Shown: positions 48,750-62,295, counted from the stretch's first letter. The stretch: DNA of 64,000 nucleotides from Trachelipus rathkii (GCA_015478945.1 JABUQX010021177.1:1-64000), one strand, 5' to 3'. The notes: generated from the letters alone by a model not told the origin. Made by a program: numbers and translations.

Positions 48750-50820
48750 ATTTAAATTATTCCACAATTTTTTTTTTGTGCGATTCTTTCGATTGCGAAT
48801 CCCGATACATTTAATCTGAGGATGCCGGTATGATTCGCAACTTGAAATAAGAACTATACATCAATGAACGTGTCGTACTGAAGCGTGCAGTGTGGATCCT
48901 ATTGGAAGAGTCAGTTGAAGGGTTTAGCGCTATCCACTGTGAACTGCATTAGAAAATATATTTAATTTGGCAACACCAAAAGTAAGTGTCAAGATAGTGA
49001 TATTAACAACAAATGTTTTAAAACAAGTATATTACAACAAAATGAGAATAATTTTACTTTTAAAGATATTTAAAAAATTGAACTTTACACAAAAATTAAT
49101 AACAAAGCAAAAGGAAAATAAAAAAAGTTCGAAACGAAAGAAATAAAAACCTAAAAACCCATAAATACCACACAAACTAAAACCACCACAAAGTCCATAG
49201 TCCATAGTCAAAGACACGGAACTTAAATACCATAGTATACTATAAATAAATATTAATGACTTATAAAAAATAATATAATCTATTGAATATTTAAATAATT
49301 TATACATATATTTAAACTTATAAATATATATAATCATATAAAATACTTATATATAATTATAATATATATATCATACTCCTCCTCATTCTAAATTAATAAT
49401 TTTAATACATATATAATTAAATAATTGAATTATATTTAATATTAAATTTAAATTAGAGAAAAATAGTTTTAACCCTAAACACTACAATACCTACATTAAA
49501 AATCCATAATAAAAACCTCATAAAACCTAAATATAAACAAACAATAAAATCCTTCTATCTATCTGTCGCCCTAGAACCATCTGTGTAATTTGTCATAAAA
49601 TCCAATTTAAGATTACTCTCTCCTCTAGCATTTTAACTTTTTCTTATCAGAAATCAAGGTGTTTCAAAACTCCGCCAGCTCTCTCTATGTTGAACGTTAT
49701 GAACTTCTGTTCTACTATATATAAATATTGATGATAAATATAGAAAATTTAAATATTGAAATCAAGACAAAATTATCATTATAAAAATAAGAAATAATTA
49801 TTAAAAAATACAAATAAATTTACATAGAGTAAAATATTAAATGTAGCCCATAATAAGGTTACTTTTAACTCCCAAGAGAACAAATATATATTTATTTTTA
49901 TCTACCTAATTATTTAAATCAGAATTAAAAATTATATGATATAATATAATAGTAATTGTAAATTATAATATATATATATATATTTTAATAAATCTTTATA
50001 TAATAATAAAATATCTAACTTAGGTTAGGATTAATCAAGAGCGCGAGTGAGTACCCAGGGTTTTTATCAGTTTGATAAGAATCTTCCCTTTAAGTTATTT
50101 CAATGCCTCGTATAGGAGTGAGGGATAATGATGAAAGAATTCCGAGTGGGGATTGGACAATGAAGTAAAATTCGTGTAAAGTAATGATGGAAAATGGAGA
50201 GGAGAGGAGAGAGAGTTGCACTACCCTACTTACTATTTGCGCGATTGATTTTTAGTTCTGATGTTGAGCGAATCTGAAGCCATTGAGTTTGAGACTTAGG
50301 ATTTGATGTCAGCAGAGATTTTGGCAGGGTATGTAACAGAGAGAGGGAAATATGAAAGAAATAAGTAAAACGTTGAAGAATATAACGACGTAAACGGGTT
50401 ATTTAGTTATCGTGAAGTGAGGTACAGTCCTCATGTTAATATGATAGTTATACGTTAGATTGATGCAGTATACTAATGACTGGAGCAAGTGCTCTGAGCC
50501 TTATAACTAAATACATTTTCTCAGGGTATAAGTATTAGTTGGCATGAAGAACGTAAAGGAACTGGATGTATGCTATAAGATTGTAGTAGGAATAACGTTT
50601 GTAATTTTAATCGGCAGCAATGGTTTAGCTGGTGCAATTAAATTCGTTGGTGAATGTGAAGGTGACTAAAGGTCCTTGAGTGGCTCTATGACTGCCTTAA
50701 AACATGATGGGTTATATGTTTACGTTAACCTGTGTTATTTGTATTGTAGGTAGTGTGTAAAGACTATGGTCTGTAAGAAATAAGATAGACTATATGAATC
50801 ATAAAAGATTCAACTTGTCT
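48750..50820. other. AT-rich DNA, no recognised gene
   Basis: A-rich plus strand from about 49,020 to 49,580, (TA)-rich patches near 49,300-49,370 and 49,940-50,010, then more balanced sequence. From about 50,160 onward composition becomes G/A-rich on the plus strand, which may be the degraded upstream part of the RTE-type LINE that becomes readable at 50,830. No domain can be read before that point. Confidence 0.45.
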
Positions 50821-50829
50821 CAGAATGGC

Positions 50830-51220
50830 ACGAATTCTTAAGGGCATGTCTAGGGTGTGAAAAAAGAAAATAGCTTATAATAAATAAATGAGTGGATGAA
50901 CGTATATTATATGAAGTATACGCTTAAAAAGAAAAGCTGGGATTAAATTCAATATTTTAAATAAATGAAAGTATGTTCGAGATGGTTTGGTTCATGTGGT
51001 AACATATGGAAATGAATGAATAGTCGGTTTGGGTTCAGCGGATGTTAAATAGTGGAGAGTGTTGTCCATTCGGGTTGTAAACCGTACCGTGGTCAATGGG
51101 AGCCGAACCCGAGTAGAAAGTGGATTGACGTCGTGTGACAGTCGAATGTTTCATGAAGGAGAGTGAAATGTGAGTTGGCAGAGGCGAGATAAATTAAATT
51201 AAGCATGTATCAATCCATTA
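50830..51220 (+). pseudogene. RTE-type LINE, RT C-terminal fragment
   Basis: In shifting plus-strand frames the sequence reads FLRACLGCEKRK (50,845-50,880), VDERILYEVYA (50,892-50,925), KEKLGLNSIF (50,930-50,958), RWFGSCGNIW (50,979-51,010, the RWFGHVERM motif), then a degraded region with RKWIDVV (51,117-51,137) and CELAEAR (51,170-51,192). The order of FLR-x-C-GV, NE-I, RWFGHV-RM and RxxWMDGV is the C-terminal signature of RTE-like LINEs in crustaceans and molluscs. It is related to element C in type, but overlap cannot be tested because different parts are preserved. Confidence 0.5.
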
Positions 51221-51589
51221 AAACAGCATGAAGTGTGCGGGAGCTTATTGTTATGCGTGAGGGGTATGGTTGTGGTACCCATGATACTACTGGGGCCAAA
51301 CGCGGCATGAACTCATTTAACAACTATATACTAAGAACGATACTTATTACCAACTATGTAGGGTCCGTCGCGGTCTCATAAAGCTCTTTATTATATCGTT
51401 AGTTTTTTATATATATTTTTTTATTACGATATTTTATTATCTTATATTATATTGTCTTTATTTTTTAATATTAATATTGTGTATATTTTTTATATTGTTT
51501 TAATTTGATAACTTAATAATAAATAATATAAATATGATATTATAATAAAATTTAATATAAATAATAAATAAAATATATTATTATATATA

Positions 51590-51785
51590 TGTATAGATGC
51601 AGCTTATATATATATACTATATAAATTTATCATAATATATAGTATATATGATATATTATTATATATAAATATAATATATATATTGCTGACTAATATATTT
51701 TTGTATATATGTATATAATTATATATACTATATATATTATATATATATCTATATATATATATATATAATATAATATATATATAGT
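51590..51785. repeat. (TA)n-rich tract
   Basis: This imperfect TA array is followed directly by a GA array at 51,790-51,868. Repeat-derived frames here are not genes. The 290 bp before it (51,300-51,590) are AT-rich with no feature. Confidence 0.85.
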
Positions 51786-51789
51786 ACGA

Positions 51790-51868
51790 GTAGAGGGAGA
51801 AGAGGAGAAGAGAGAGAATGAAGAAAGAGAAGAGACGAGAGAGAGAGAGATGAGAGAGCACGAGAGCA
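51790..51868. repeat. (GA)n microsatellite
   Basis: This is an interrupted GA array next to TA repeats. The same TA-then-GA arrangement occurs at 47,905-48,106, but flanking sequences differ. Confidence 0.9.
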
Positions 51869-52069
51869 CATTGGGCATTTGGGGTGGTAAGTAATCCCAT
51901 GACAAACTAGTGGATGCATGTTTCGCTCTTGAACAGTTATATACTCCAATCTTTTCTTAACCAGGAGTGAGCTCTTCGTATCACATACAGACCATAAGCG
52001 GATATATTAACAACACAGTACCCCTTTTTTTATATATATAATCCTGTGTGTAGGAATAGAAAAGAGCTC

Positions 52070-52190
52070 CCACAGCTTATGATCTGCCTGTCGTAGGAGG
52101 CAACTAAAGGGACAGCTGATAGTTCATTGGATGGGAAATCGCAACAACTTACTTAACCCTGGGAATGCTTATGTGTTCCTCAGACCTGAG
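52070..52190 (+). repeat. Likely LINE/SINE untranslated fragment (CTGTCGTAGGAGGCAACTAA motif)
   Basis: The stretch CTGCCTGTCGTAGGAGGCAA followed by CTAAAGGGACAG (52,085-52,115) resembles a motif I associate with dispersed crustacean and mollusc LINE or SINE untranslated regions (recognition from memory, not searched). No coding part adjoins it. DNA at 52,190-52,735 is G/T-rich with no recognisable gene. Confidence 0.35.
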
Positions 52191-52734
52191 CGTGATTGCC
52201 GTTAACGACCTTGTATCTATATCGGCGAAATGTATGAATCGTCTGGATATTCTGGTGTACATGGATATTAAGCTAATGAGGAAAAGCAGGAGAGAATCAG
52301 ATGTATATTAGGAAGGGTAAATTTCATTTGCTGTACTGTGAACTGAAATCATAAGATAAAAAATGGTGAAGACAAGTGTTGTGGGATGAAATGTGTGTGT
52401 GCTGGAGTGGAGAAAAATAAGAGAGAATGAGAGAAGGAGTTGCGATTCTGATGAGTAATAACCCTTGTACAGAGCTTTGGTGGAATTTGTTTGTGTGAGT
52501 AGCTAGATATTTTAATGGTGTCACAACTTTTGATTTGGAGGTCAAGTATGTGAGGTTGTACATACGGTCCTCTGAGGGTAACTGTGTGAGGAGAGTGAAA
52601 CTCTCGGCATAACTCTGAATGATGTTTTAGATGGAAGTGAGAAAGGGCTTCCGCATTGTTGAGTTGTGGTTACCTTAATTGACTTGATATAGGTGATCAA
52701 AAGGGATGGTATAACTGCTGCCTTTGGGCGTTTC

Positions 52735-52821
52735 GGAATATATATATACTATATAAATTATATATATATATACTCATATATAACACAAAAAATATAATAT
52801 ATTCTATATATGATAATTATT

Positions 52822-52853
<32 letters not shown>

Positions 52854-53285
52854 ATAATATATATAATTATATATATCTTTATTAATTATAAAATAACATT
52901 ACTGTATATATATAATATATTATATATATATAAATAGTATATATATTATATAAAATATAATAAATATCTTCCCCTATAATATAATATTATATATATAATA
53001 TATATATAATAAAATAATAATATATATATTAATAGTATAGATATATATAAATAATATATAATATATATCTATATATATATATTTATTATATATACTATAT
53101 ATATATATACATATATATATATATTATATATAAGTATATTATTAATATATACTATATTATATAAAACTGTTATGTATAATATATATAATATATATATATG
53201 ATATATATATTAGTTATATATATATATATCTTAGTATCTATATATATCTATATATATACTATATATATATATATATATATAAATT
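52735..53285. repeat. Long (TA)n-rich block
   Basis: About 550 bp of imperfect TA repeats with ATT, ATAC and CTAT interruptions. It is the longest TA-rich block in the window and has no partner. Confidence 0.95.
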
Positions 53286-53467
53286 GTAATATTGTGTCTA
53301 CGAGTATAACCTCTGTTTCCGTAATATATTCTCCTGGGAAATATTTGGTATAATCTTAAATTTAATCATATGGGTCACGATTTCCATGCCTGCATGTCAT
53401 ATTTACCTAATCACAAACTTTCTCCTATTCTCGACTCTAATCCTCTGCTCCTTTAGGATTTTTTCGG

Positions 53468-53470
<3 letters not shown>

Positions 53471-53502
<32 letters not shown>
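53471..53502 (-). repeat. Poly(T), possible poly(A) tail on minus strand
   Basis: A pure run of 32 T. If it is a LINE or processed-transcript tail, the element would lie to the right on the minus strand. No RT motif is seen there, so its origin is open. Confidence 0.6.
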
Positions 53503-53503
<1 letters not shown>

Positions 53504-56050
53504 ATTTGCTGGACATATTGAAAGCTTTATGAAATCAACAAAAATTTAACAGTGTAAGAAAAACGAATGAAAGTTAAGGAAAAGATCTATAATTTTGGGG
53601 TTCATCTCCAACCTGAAAACGAGAATCGTGGTTAAGAGTAGATTAAATTAGAATAAAGACCACGAATATTGCAGAGTTAATGAACAAACACGATAGTACA
53701 TTAGAATTAGCCAACAGTTTCTTTGCGACATCAGTCCTTACCATCAGGGACCACCAACTAGCTAGCAAACGATGATGAACTAAAGAGTGGATGAAGGGCA
53801 ATGTTTCTATTCGGACCCCACCAGCTCTTTTCCGAGACAGTGATTTACAGCAATTATAAGAATACTTGAAAAAAATGAAACTTGAAAAAAATGAAACAAT
53901 GTGTAAGGATGTAAATTGTTGTTCGTGTTACATTAAAAAAAAAAACAGTTACTGAAAAGCGTAACATTAAGAACCTTAGTGTAAAGTCGGAAGTATACAC
54001 ACGAGATAAAGTTCATATCAGTGTATTGAAGGAAGAATCATTGGCCTGCTGGCAATACTTCCAGCGCCTAAAGGAATTTTGGCCAAGTTTTTTTGTAATT
54101 TTTATTCCACAGATAAAAGTCTCCTCGAGGGTTACTAGGCTACGCTTAACAATAAGACCGTTTCCCTATAAAATATAAGGGAATTTCATGCAGTTTGTAA
54201 GACATACAACATCAGTATGTAAAACATGCTTTAACTGGCAAGATTTTCCAAACTTTCCTGAATCCAAATAACAATTCCGAAAAAATATAGAGAAAATAAA
54301 AAAATATTATCCTCAAAAATTTAATGGTCAACATTTTCTTGAATGGTGTCCAAATCATCGGTAAGCTATTCATCGATGAGGAGTGTTGCAAGATTTGTTG
54401 CCGCTTACGAATAAATGCCGGAAGATCAGTCATTGAAAAGCATTTTGAAAAAGGAAAGAATAAACCACATACAATTCATTTCTGATGCCGATCAATCAAT
54501 TTCTTTATTTTACTAACTAACAAAGGAAAGCATAGTCTTAGTAAAGAAGAACGTCGCCGTATACTCACTGCATTGAAACCGTGATATTCTGGAAAGAACA
54601 TTCATAGGTGTGCGCTATTCGACAAATGGTCCGTATTGAATCAAAAGATTTATTGCGCTTTGTAGAACTGAAGACCTTGACGCAAAAACCCTTGCGAACC
54701 ATCTGACGATTTGGTCACACAAAAGACTGGATCCGAAACATGCTGTCGGCTGGTTCGAGCTGGCTACGAGTGGCCAAAAGAAAGAGTGGGTCGAAGCCAT
54801 AATGAGGAAAAAAAGTAAAAAAAAGCACTTTTCTTTCATTGCTCTCTTCACACAAAAAATCTCAAGTAGTAAATGATTGAACACTAATACCATAAAATCC
54901 GTCAAATACTGTGGAAACTACTAAAGACATTATTACGCTTTGTCACGATCGACTTGTGAGAAATTAATGTCAAATATGCCCTCAACCTTTGTCGCTACAG
55001 ATATCTAACATGAGTGTTTAATTAGCACTTTATTACGTAATTGATTTTCAAGCTTTTATAAATCTTTGCTTCATTTTCATTTTGAGGAAATAGGATAACT
55101 TTTTTTTCTGAGAAATTCTCTTCGTCATCATCATGCATAATATCGCAAATACTTCGCCGATTAGAGCCCAGTTAAATTCTCTTCCCCAATCTAAAACCTG
55201 TGATTATTCGTCAACAACCTCCGCATCACAATTACTTATGGGAAGGTTAGGAGCCATCTTGGAAAAGGTGAAGAAAAAATCATCGATGAGGTCAAAAAAG
55301 AATGCTAATCAAAATCGCGAGCAATTGGACTTGATCATATACCAAGCTATTGGGGCAGCATTACCGCAGCAACAACCGAGCAACAAACCCACGGAGTTCT
55401 GAAGAAGATCCTTAAATAACTCCGTATCTGGATTTATAACTTCTTCTTTGGAATATACGGTTTTCTACTGAAAATACCCTGACCAAATTGATCTACATCC
55501 TTTCCACATGCTACTTTTAAAAAGATCGATGAGTTAAAGGAAAGACAGCTTCATTTTATACGGTAGATAGTTAAAGCATAAGAAGAAGAAGCTAGAACTC
55601 TTAGTACAAATTTGGAAGGACTAAAACCTGATAAAAAACTTAAAAGATCTTGTTGTCTCCCAAATTTTAAAGGAGACCTGAACCTTTCTTTCCGGCAACG
55701 AAAAAGGCTTTGATGATACTACTCGCCCAACCATGCACCCACCAGCAGCCAGTAAATAAACACTCTTATCAGTTACTCTGCCTAGATCAAGGCGTGGTGC
55801 GAATACTATGGAAGTACTGAAGGGTAAACGACTGCTTATGATGGTGTTACACAGAAAACTGGTTGTGGACAATTATGATTATTTTATTCAAACAGTAGTA
55901 GCATATAATTTGCGTCGAACCAAGAGAAGATATCTTACTTAATTAATATCAACTTTTCATGATCTCTTACTATATTGTAAACTTTCTTCAAAATTTCTGT
56001 GTAATATTCATGTTTAATAAATAAATTTTATTTAAAATTAATCATTTAAT
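53503..56050. other. Low-repeat island with unassigned coding traces
   Basis: This is about 2.5 kb with less simple repeat than its surroundings. On the plus strand, frames include LTIRDHQLASKR (53,735-53,770), EHS-x-CAIRQMVRIESKDLLR (54,598-54,660), KTLTQKPLRTI and GHTKDWIRNMLSAG (54,670-54,755), an 89-residue frame at 55,133-55,402, and later TRPTMHPPAASK (55,720-55,760) and DNYDYFIQTVVAYNLRRTKR (55,868-55,930). The charged, mixed-composition text looks like decayed transposon protein, but I cannot assign a family. The plus orientation is more coherent than the minus, whose frames (54,433-54,212, 54,905-54,615, 55,872-55,621) are probably shadows. Confidence 0.4.
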
Positions 56051-56089
56051 TTGCATAAAAATGTTTTTAGTTTTATGATCTCTTCTAAT

Positions 56090-57190
56090 TATATATATAA
56101 TATATACAGTCAAATATGAAAATTTTAATTTTCAAATTATATCATTATACGTCCATATTAATATTTATAACTTACTTAATTATTATATATTATATATATA
56201 TATACTATAATCAAATTATAATATTATAATCTATATTATATAATATATATACTATATTAAGATATATTAATATACTTAATATCGAATATATATATATTAT
56301 ATATATATAATATATTATATATATTAGATTATATAACTATATATATATCATGTTGAATAAATTCTCAATAAATAAAATCAAAAAACTTATTGGATTTGGA
56401 AATAAACTTCATAAATTCTAAAAATACAATATCTGCTCGCATGACACTCTCTCAAGCTTTTCTATTGCAACACTTTTTTTTACTAACTTTTTTTAATACT
56501 TTTTACACCTGAATTGATACTTTCTTTAGCTTTTTTTCATTAAAAATGAGCCAAGAATTTCCGCAAACTAAGCTTTGATACTGATTCTAATTCAGGAAAA
56601 ATCCGATTCCAAAAACATTCCTTGATTGACCAAACGACTTCCACCAATAATTATAAATTCAAAGGTAACTGTAACATCCATTTTAGGCGAGGAAGGAGAG
56701 AAAGGATAGAGAGACAGAAGCATAGCTGGGAAGAGAGGGAACAACAATCTTGGGATTAGAGATAATAGAAGAGACGAGAGGACATGGGAAAGCATCTTTA
56801 AAGCTATATCTGAGAGCATTATCTCGTCGTCATTACTTGCTTACGTAAACAGCTAAAGATAATTACTCTAAACTTTGTTTTAGAGACTCCGGAAAAATTA
56901 TATATATAATATAACAGTTTATGAGTGTGAAACATTAAACTTAAAAAATAATTTTGAATATATATCATATACTATTAAATATATTATACTAAATATAGTA
57001 TACAATATATATATATTATATATACATAAGAATTAAAAACTATCATAATATTAATATATCATTATATCATAACTATTATAATACTATAATAACAAATTAT
57101 AATATATACTAATAATATAATATAATAAAATATATATATTATATATATATCGTATATATATGGAATTTATACATATAATATAAAATATGT
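56090..57190. repeat. (TA)-rich blocks with 590 bp of unassigned DNA between
   Basis: TA-rich arrays at 56,090-56,350 and 56,940-57,190. Between them is AT-rich DNA with a purine-rich patch (56,685-56,790) whose minus-strand frame is a compositional artefact. Confidence 0.8.
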
Positions 57191-59335
57191 ACACCATATT
57201 TTCTTTCCTTTTAATATGTAATTCTTTAAAGATAGAAAACAGCTACATATTAGTGAGGACAACCAAAGAAATTCTTCACTCAACCACTTTCATCTGTTGA
57301 AACGACAAGCTGAATTGTAATACTTCTTAATCCGTAATTACAACGAAATATAATAAAATAATAAAAATAATAATAATCTATATAATTAAAAATAAAAATA
57401 AAATAAAGAAACAAACAATAAAATAATAAACAACAAGAAATAATAATATAATTCTATAAATTAACTAAAATAATAACAATACTAATTACTGCTAATAACT
57501 ATTATTATAACTATCCTTTCTAACCTTTGCTCTCTTAGTTCTCTTCAATATTTTATTGTTTTCAAAATAGCGTATGACATCATATATATACAGTATACAT
57601 ATATAATAATATTTGATTTGATATATTATAACAGATGCTAATATTATAATCTCAGTTTATTAATAATAAAATTAAGATTATCTAATATTAAATTTTTGAT
57701 TAGTTAATGAAATAAATTAAAGAATGTCATTGTTATAACCATGCTTAGAATACGATACATTGGAAATAATAATATTTATTTAATTAATTTTATAGTAAAA
57801 CCATTTATTAGGAAGTCATCGGTTCATAATAATTATTTGTTTTTTTTTTTTATCATACAGTTCTATATCTGTTTTTTAGGAATGGATATCTGTAAAATAG
57901 GAGGATGAAAAAGATAAGAATTTAAGCATTATTAATAAACCTACTCGAGTATTAGATAGACCTTTCTCCATGAGACCACCATTCGACGCCCGACGAGATG
58001 GCTCGCTTCCAATATGAAGTCGAAATCTCATTCCATTTAGCTCCCAGTCGTTGTTTCGTAACGCACTACAAACAAAGATTTCGTAAAGGACGGAAGAGGA
58101 ATCTTCTATACGTACTTTACCATACTTCTAAATCGCAAGAGCCCAGTCTTACTCACAATCTGCTTATCTTCCAATGAATGACCAGACCACAAAGATCATT
58201 AACAGACCTTCCAACACTCAAACCTTTCCAAGCATATTAAAGTAGAAAATCTCAATCCAAAATTTACTTAAGTGTAAGAAAAATAAAAATAAAGAAAAAA
58301 AATTTTACAACTACATATCATTACAAATAAAGATAAATTTATAAACGAGAATCTACTCCTGTCAGGGAAAAATATCTTACCAAAAGAAGACCTTTTCAAT
58401 ATGCAGAATACGCATTATTGTATGATATTCCAAAAATAAATCACACAATAAAAAGTTTTTGACATTTATTATGCAACCTAAGAATTCGTCGAAGATTTTC
58501 TTTAACAAGGTGACAGAAACAATTTATACAAATTTCATATACAAATAAAATTCATAGTTTTGACATTCATGGAATTTCTACAAAAATAAACATCGAAAAT
58601 ATCACCAAAGTGTGAAAAACAATTTATAAAAACTTATTTTGGAAATTACTTTCTTCTTACTTCTTTATTTCTTTTTTTGTTTGTTATTTTTTTCTTTTAA
58701 AGCAAAATTACAAAATAATATAAAAATCGTTGATTGCATTATATTCTTTATGTATGGTTCCATGGGGAAGTCTTTTTACAAACGTATACATAGAAAATAT
58801 GCAATCAACATGCCTTAATAATTAATATAAAAGTATAATAATTTATTCGTTCTAAAATAGGACTTTAATTACTTAATCATGTTGAAAAAAGTTTACTAAA
58901 TTAATCATAATTAAAAGTTATTAGACAATGAAAGACATTACGTAAATCCAAACAGTTAGATTAGCAAGATATAAGCATGCAGAAAATAGAAGTTAATATC
59001 TATAAAGTGTGTTCCCCTTAATTCGTTCTATCTTACCATTGTTATGAAAAATTTGTGAGTTCGAATTTTCTTAGACGCCATCAGCACTGTATCCCGATAC
59101 ACAAGCCCGTAAACCACTGGAAATTTAAAGTAATATTGAGTATAATGAGTTGTAAAGAGTTAAAAATCTTGGAAAAGGAAGTGCACTGAATGCTTTGCCA
59201 CAATTTGCCATTTTTTTCAGCAAGCGCGAATTGAAAGTTCTGTGGTCCAGGTGATTCCCGATATTTCTACTCATTTTCTCCCTCTTTTCCGGATGTATTC
59301 TTCCCTTTGACCACACACCAACACACACACATTCA
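57190..59335. other. AT-rich non-coding DNA, no recognised feature
   Basis: A/T-rich sequence with (AAT)-like patches at 57,350-57,500 and a 58,000-58,260 stretch of more balanced composition. I tried all frames of the latter by eye and recognise nothing. Confidence 0.5.
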
Positions 59336-59510
59336 TTATATTATTATATATACATTACTATATGTTTATATAAAATATATATCATTAAATATTATAATAT
59401 CTATATTATAATATATATATATATATTATACTAATATATATATATATAAATTCATAATATACTAATATCATATACTATTATATAATATAAATATACTCAT
59501 AATATATCTT
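59335..59510. repeat. (TA)n-rich tract
   Basis: This imperfect TA array is preceded by a short (CA)n run at 59,311-59,330. Confidence 0.85.
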
Positions 59511-61615
59511 TTTTTGCTTTATCTTCATTATGTCATATTGTTACTAAACACTTTTCTCATATTTATAAGTATGTCCAATTACATCTTCATATTTGTATCG
59601 TAGCGCGTTAGAATAACATACAGTATGGGTAAACAATTTTTTTTGAATAAGGTCATACGGGTAAACGAAAAATAACCTTTTGACCCCTAAAAGAGGCAAA
59701 AAATTTTAAGTGAAAAAAATTTTTTTTTTTAAAATATTTTTAGTTCGCAATCCCGTTGTTGTTTTGATTGATGGAAATTACATTATTGCAAAGTGTTTTT
59801 TTTTATTTTACATCTTTTTGACATTGTGACTAAAAAAAATTAAAAAGGTGAAGTGCCCAGTTAATTTTTTTTTTTAAAATCTTCGGTTCTGTGCGAAATT
59901 ATCAGACTTTAAACAATAAATATAATTAATAGATATTCAATAGGAGGATAAAAATCCTTGTTAGACAAGACCCAGACCACTCCATGAATAAGGTTCACCT
60001 GTATTAATATAGACACCAATATAATTGTAGCTCATATCATAATGTCAAAGAGTCAGAAAAAGGCGTCAAAAAAGTGTCATCAGGCCGACACATCAGAAAA
60101 TTTAGCTACCTTAATATTTGACTCCAAATACAGATCACAAAATTTATTCATTATATCGTATTTCCAATATATCAAATATAAACAATAAAACTGGTTCTTT
60201 GATACCCTAAAAAATAGTCAGAAATTGGTTACATCTTAAATACCAGAAAAATTGAAAAATATTCATTTTAATCATATACATAAACACTTTGAAATAATTT
60301 TAGACTTATAACACTTTAAAAGTTATAATCACCAGACATAACTAATTTGAAAAAAACAGAAAATCAGTTGACAATGATTATTTCAAACCAGAGAACATCT
60401 TAATAAAAAATAATATAGTAACAAGTTCGTAGAACACATAAGAACATTAGAACAAACAAAGCGTCACAGCTTAACCTTGAAGATAGTTCCAGAAAATGAC
60501 CTATAAACATTTAGGACAACGATGTTCTTAAGTTTCTTAATTTCACAGTACAGAAAACAATTAAATTAGATAATCAAATATAACTTTGATATTTTGTTAA
60601 ATAATTTAAAAGGAAACATTATTTTAGTTAAGACCTTAGCACTTTGAGCTTATAAAATAAAAAAGACAGACATTATTTTTTTTTTGAACTTTACAACTAT
60701 ATTATCTAAGTGATTTAAAAAGTACCTTATAGAGTACTTATTTTTTGAACTTTAAAATTATTGAATAAAGTGATTAAAATTTTAAATTTTAAAATAATAT
60801 GAATTACTATATGACAGTATTGAATATTTAATAGTGAATAACCCTATACAAAACAGTTCGACTTTAATAATCGAAAACTTGAAATACAAGTAAATTTCCA
60901 ATTTCACCACATAAATGAAAACGTTATTACTCTTCTGTTTGAGTACTTAAATAGAACTTACTTGAAAAGAATAACTTTGAAGGTCTTTTTGCAAAAAAAT
61001 ATCGAATGGCAGATCTGCAAAAAAGTTTGCTAATATAACCAGGCCTTCTTCTGACCCTTTTTTTTATGTAGGATTTGACAGAACACAGACCCCATATATA
61101 GTCATTAACAATCAAATAGATTGTTTAATTAAAATCAGAAACTTTATAAATTAGTAACTTGAATTAATTAAAATGTTTAATCATGACTATCGTATAGACT
61201 ACTCATTCATCTTTTACGTCTTCGATTTGACTACATTCTTTTCTCTATTCTCTGTCTACCTGTTCAAAGGGCTATCAGACTCGGACCAGTTGAACCCTAA
61301 TGGAGCATTCAGGAAAGGAACCGGAAGGAGATAACTGACATTCCTAGAAAATAAAGATTTTAGCAGAGACCAGTCCCTTAGAGAACGGAATAGATTGATA
61401 CAAAAAAGAGACAATTACAGAAGATAGTTAACCATAAAGATCGAGAAAACATGAACCCATATAACGGAAATTGAAGACTACTTGATGGAAAAGAAACACA
61501 GAGACATACAAAGAGCAAAACAAAGATAATGTGCGGAACCCACACAAATAAGGATATGGGACTTGCCTCCGATTTATATTCTTTACCCTCTTCTATTATC
61601 ATTAGATACAATAGG
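59510..61615. other. AT-rich non-coding DNA, no recognised feature
   Basis: Homopolymer-rich, A/T-dominated DNA with no long frame, no repeat family and no RNA gene visible. 61,230-61,330 is slightly GC-richer and unassigned. Confidence 0.5.
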
Positions 61616-61619
61616 CTTT

Positions 61620-61790
61620 AAACCACCAAAATTTCATTAGTCCAACACTGAGGAAAAGTGGTAGTATTGAGGCATAGAGAATATAGTTGAACGAGAGGAG
61701 GTGCTAGCACGGAAGCAAACTCCCTCAAAACTCGGTGAGGAATGCCACCCGGGCTACCCGCCTTCCACTTAAGCTAAAATCGCTGATAAT
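61620..61790 (-). pseudogene. Element A-family RT fragment (third locus)
   Basis: The minus strand reads KAGSPGGIPHRVLREFASVL, then APPLVQLYSLCLN and FPQCW. It aligns with the RT fingers block at 4,785-4,920 (KANGPDGIP, LRECASEV, FPQCW) and its mirror at about 28,940-29,040. About 170 bp survive in one frame. No adjoining EN or palm can be seen, so this is a lone fragment. It is outside both inverted repeats. Confidence 0.7.
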
Positions 61791-62119
61791 GTTTGAGACC
61801 ACCAAACGTTCAGAGATATAAAAAGAAAACTTATTTCTACTTATGAAACAGTTTAATAGAATACGAGTTTCGATGTTGCCATGGGTATACGTTCTATGTA
61901 CTTGCTTGTTGGGACATTTGGATTATCTAAGAAGCTGCAAATTTAGTGCCTATTTTTAACATCCCACATTAAAGTAAGTGGTTTTGAGGATGGTGGTCGT
62001 GTAAAGTCTGTATAGAGTATGGCTGTATACCTAATAAAAGTACTGGAACTAACCACGAACCTTAACAAGCGTATGAAAAACATCACTTTAGGCCACATAG
62101 CTGCACAATTAACACCTTT

Positions 62120-62197
62120 ATAAATAATATATATAATTCAATATATATATATAAATATAATATTGATACCAAATACTATTTAAATGTATTATATATA

Positions 62198-62239
<42 letters not shown>

Positions 62240-62295
62240 ATTATAGGGTATATATATATTATATATATGGATATATATATATATATATATGTCCA
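62120..62295. repeat. (TA)n-rich tract
   Basis: A TA array interrupted by a short unique stretch lies just upstream of the Ty3/Gypsy fragment. Confidence 0.9.

Larger units (their letters stand above)
41900..48750. repeat. Right arm of inverted repeat 2
   Basis: This is the partner of 34,970-41,880. Similarity fades beyond about 48,700, so the outer edge of the palindrome lies just inside the WWOX-like exon side at about 34,970. No unpaired spacer of note could be defined because the centre is too divergent. Confidence 0.7.

Noticed and set aside
52324..52563. 79-residue minus-strand frame, or RTE endonuclease on the plus strand
   Set aside because: There are no motifs on the minus strand. 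The plus strand has only vague resemblance to a LINE endonuclease and lacks SDH or GDxN motifs.
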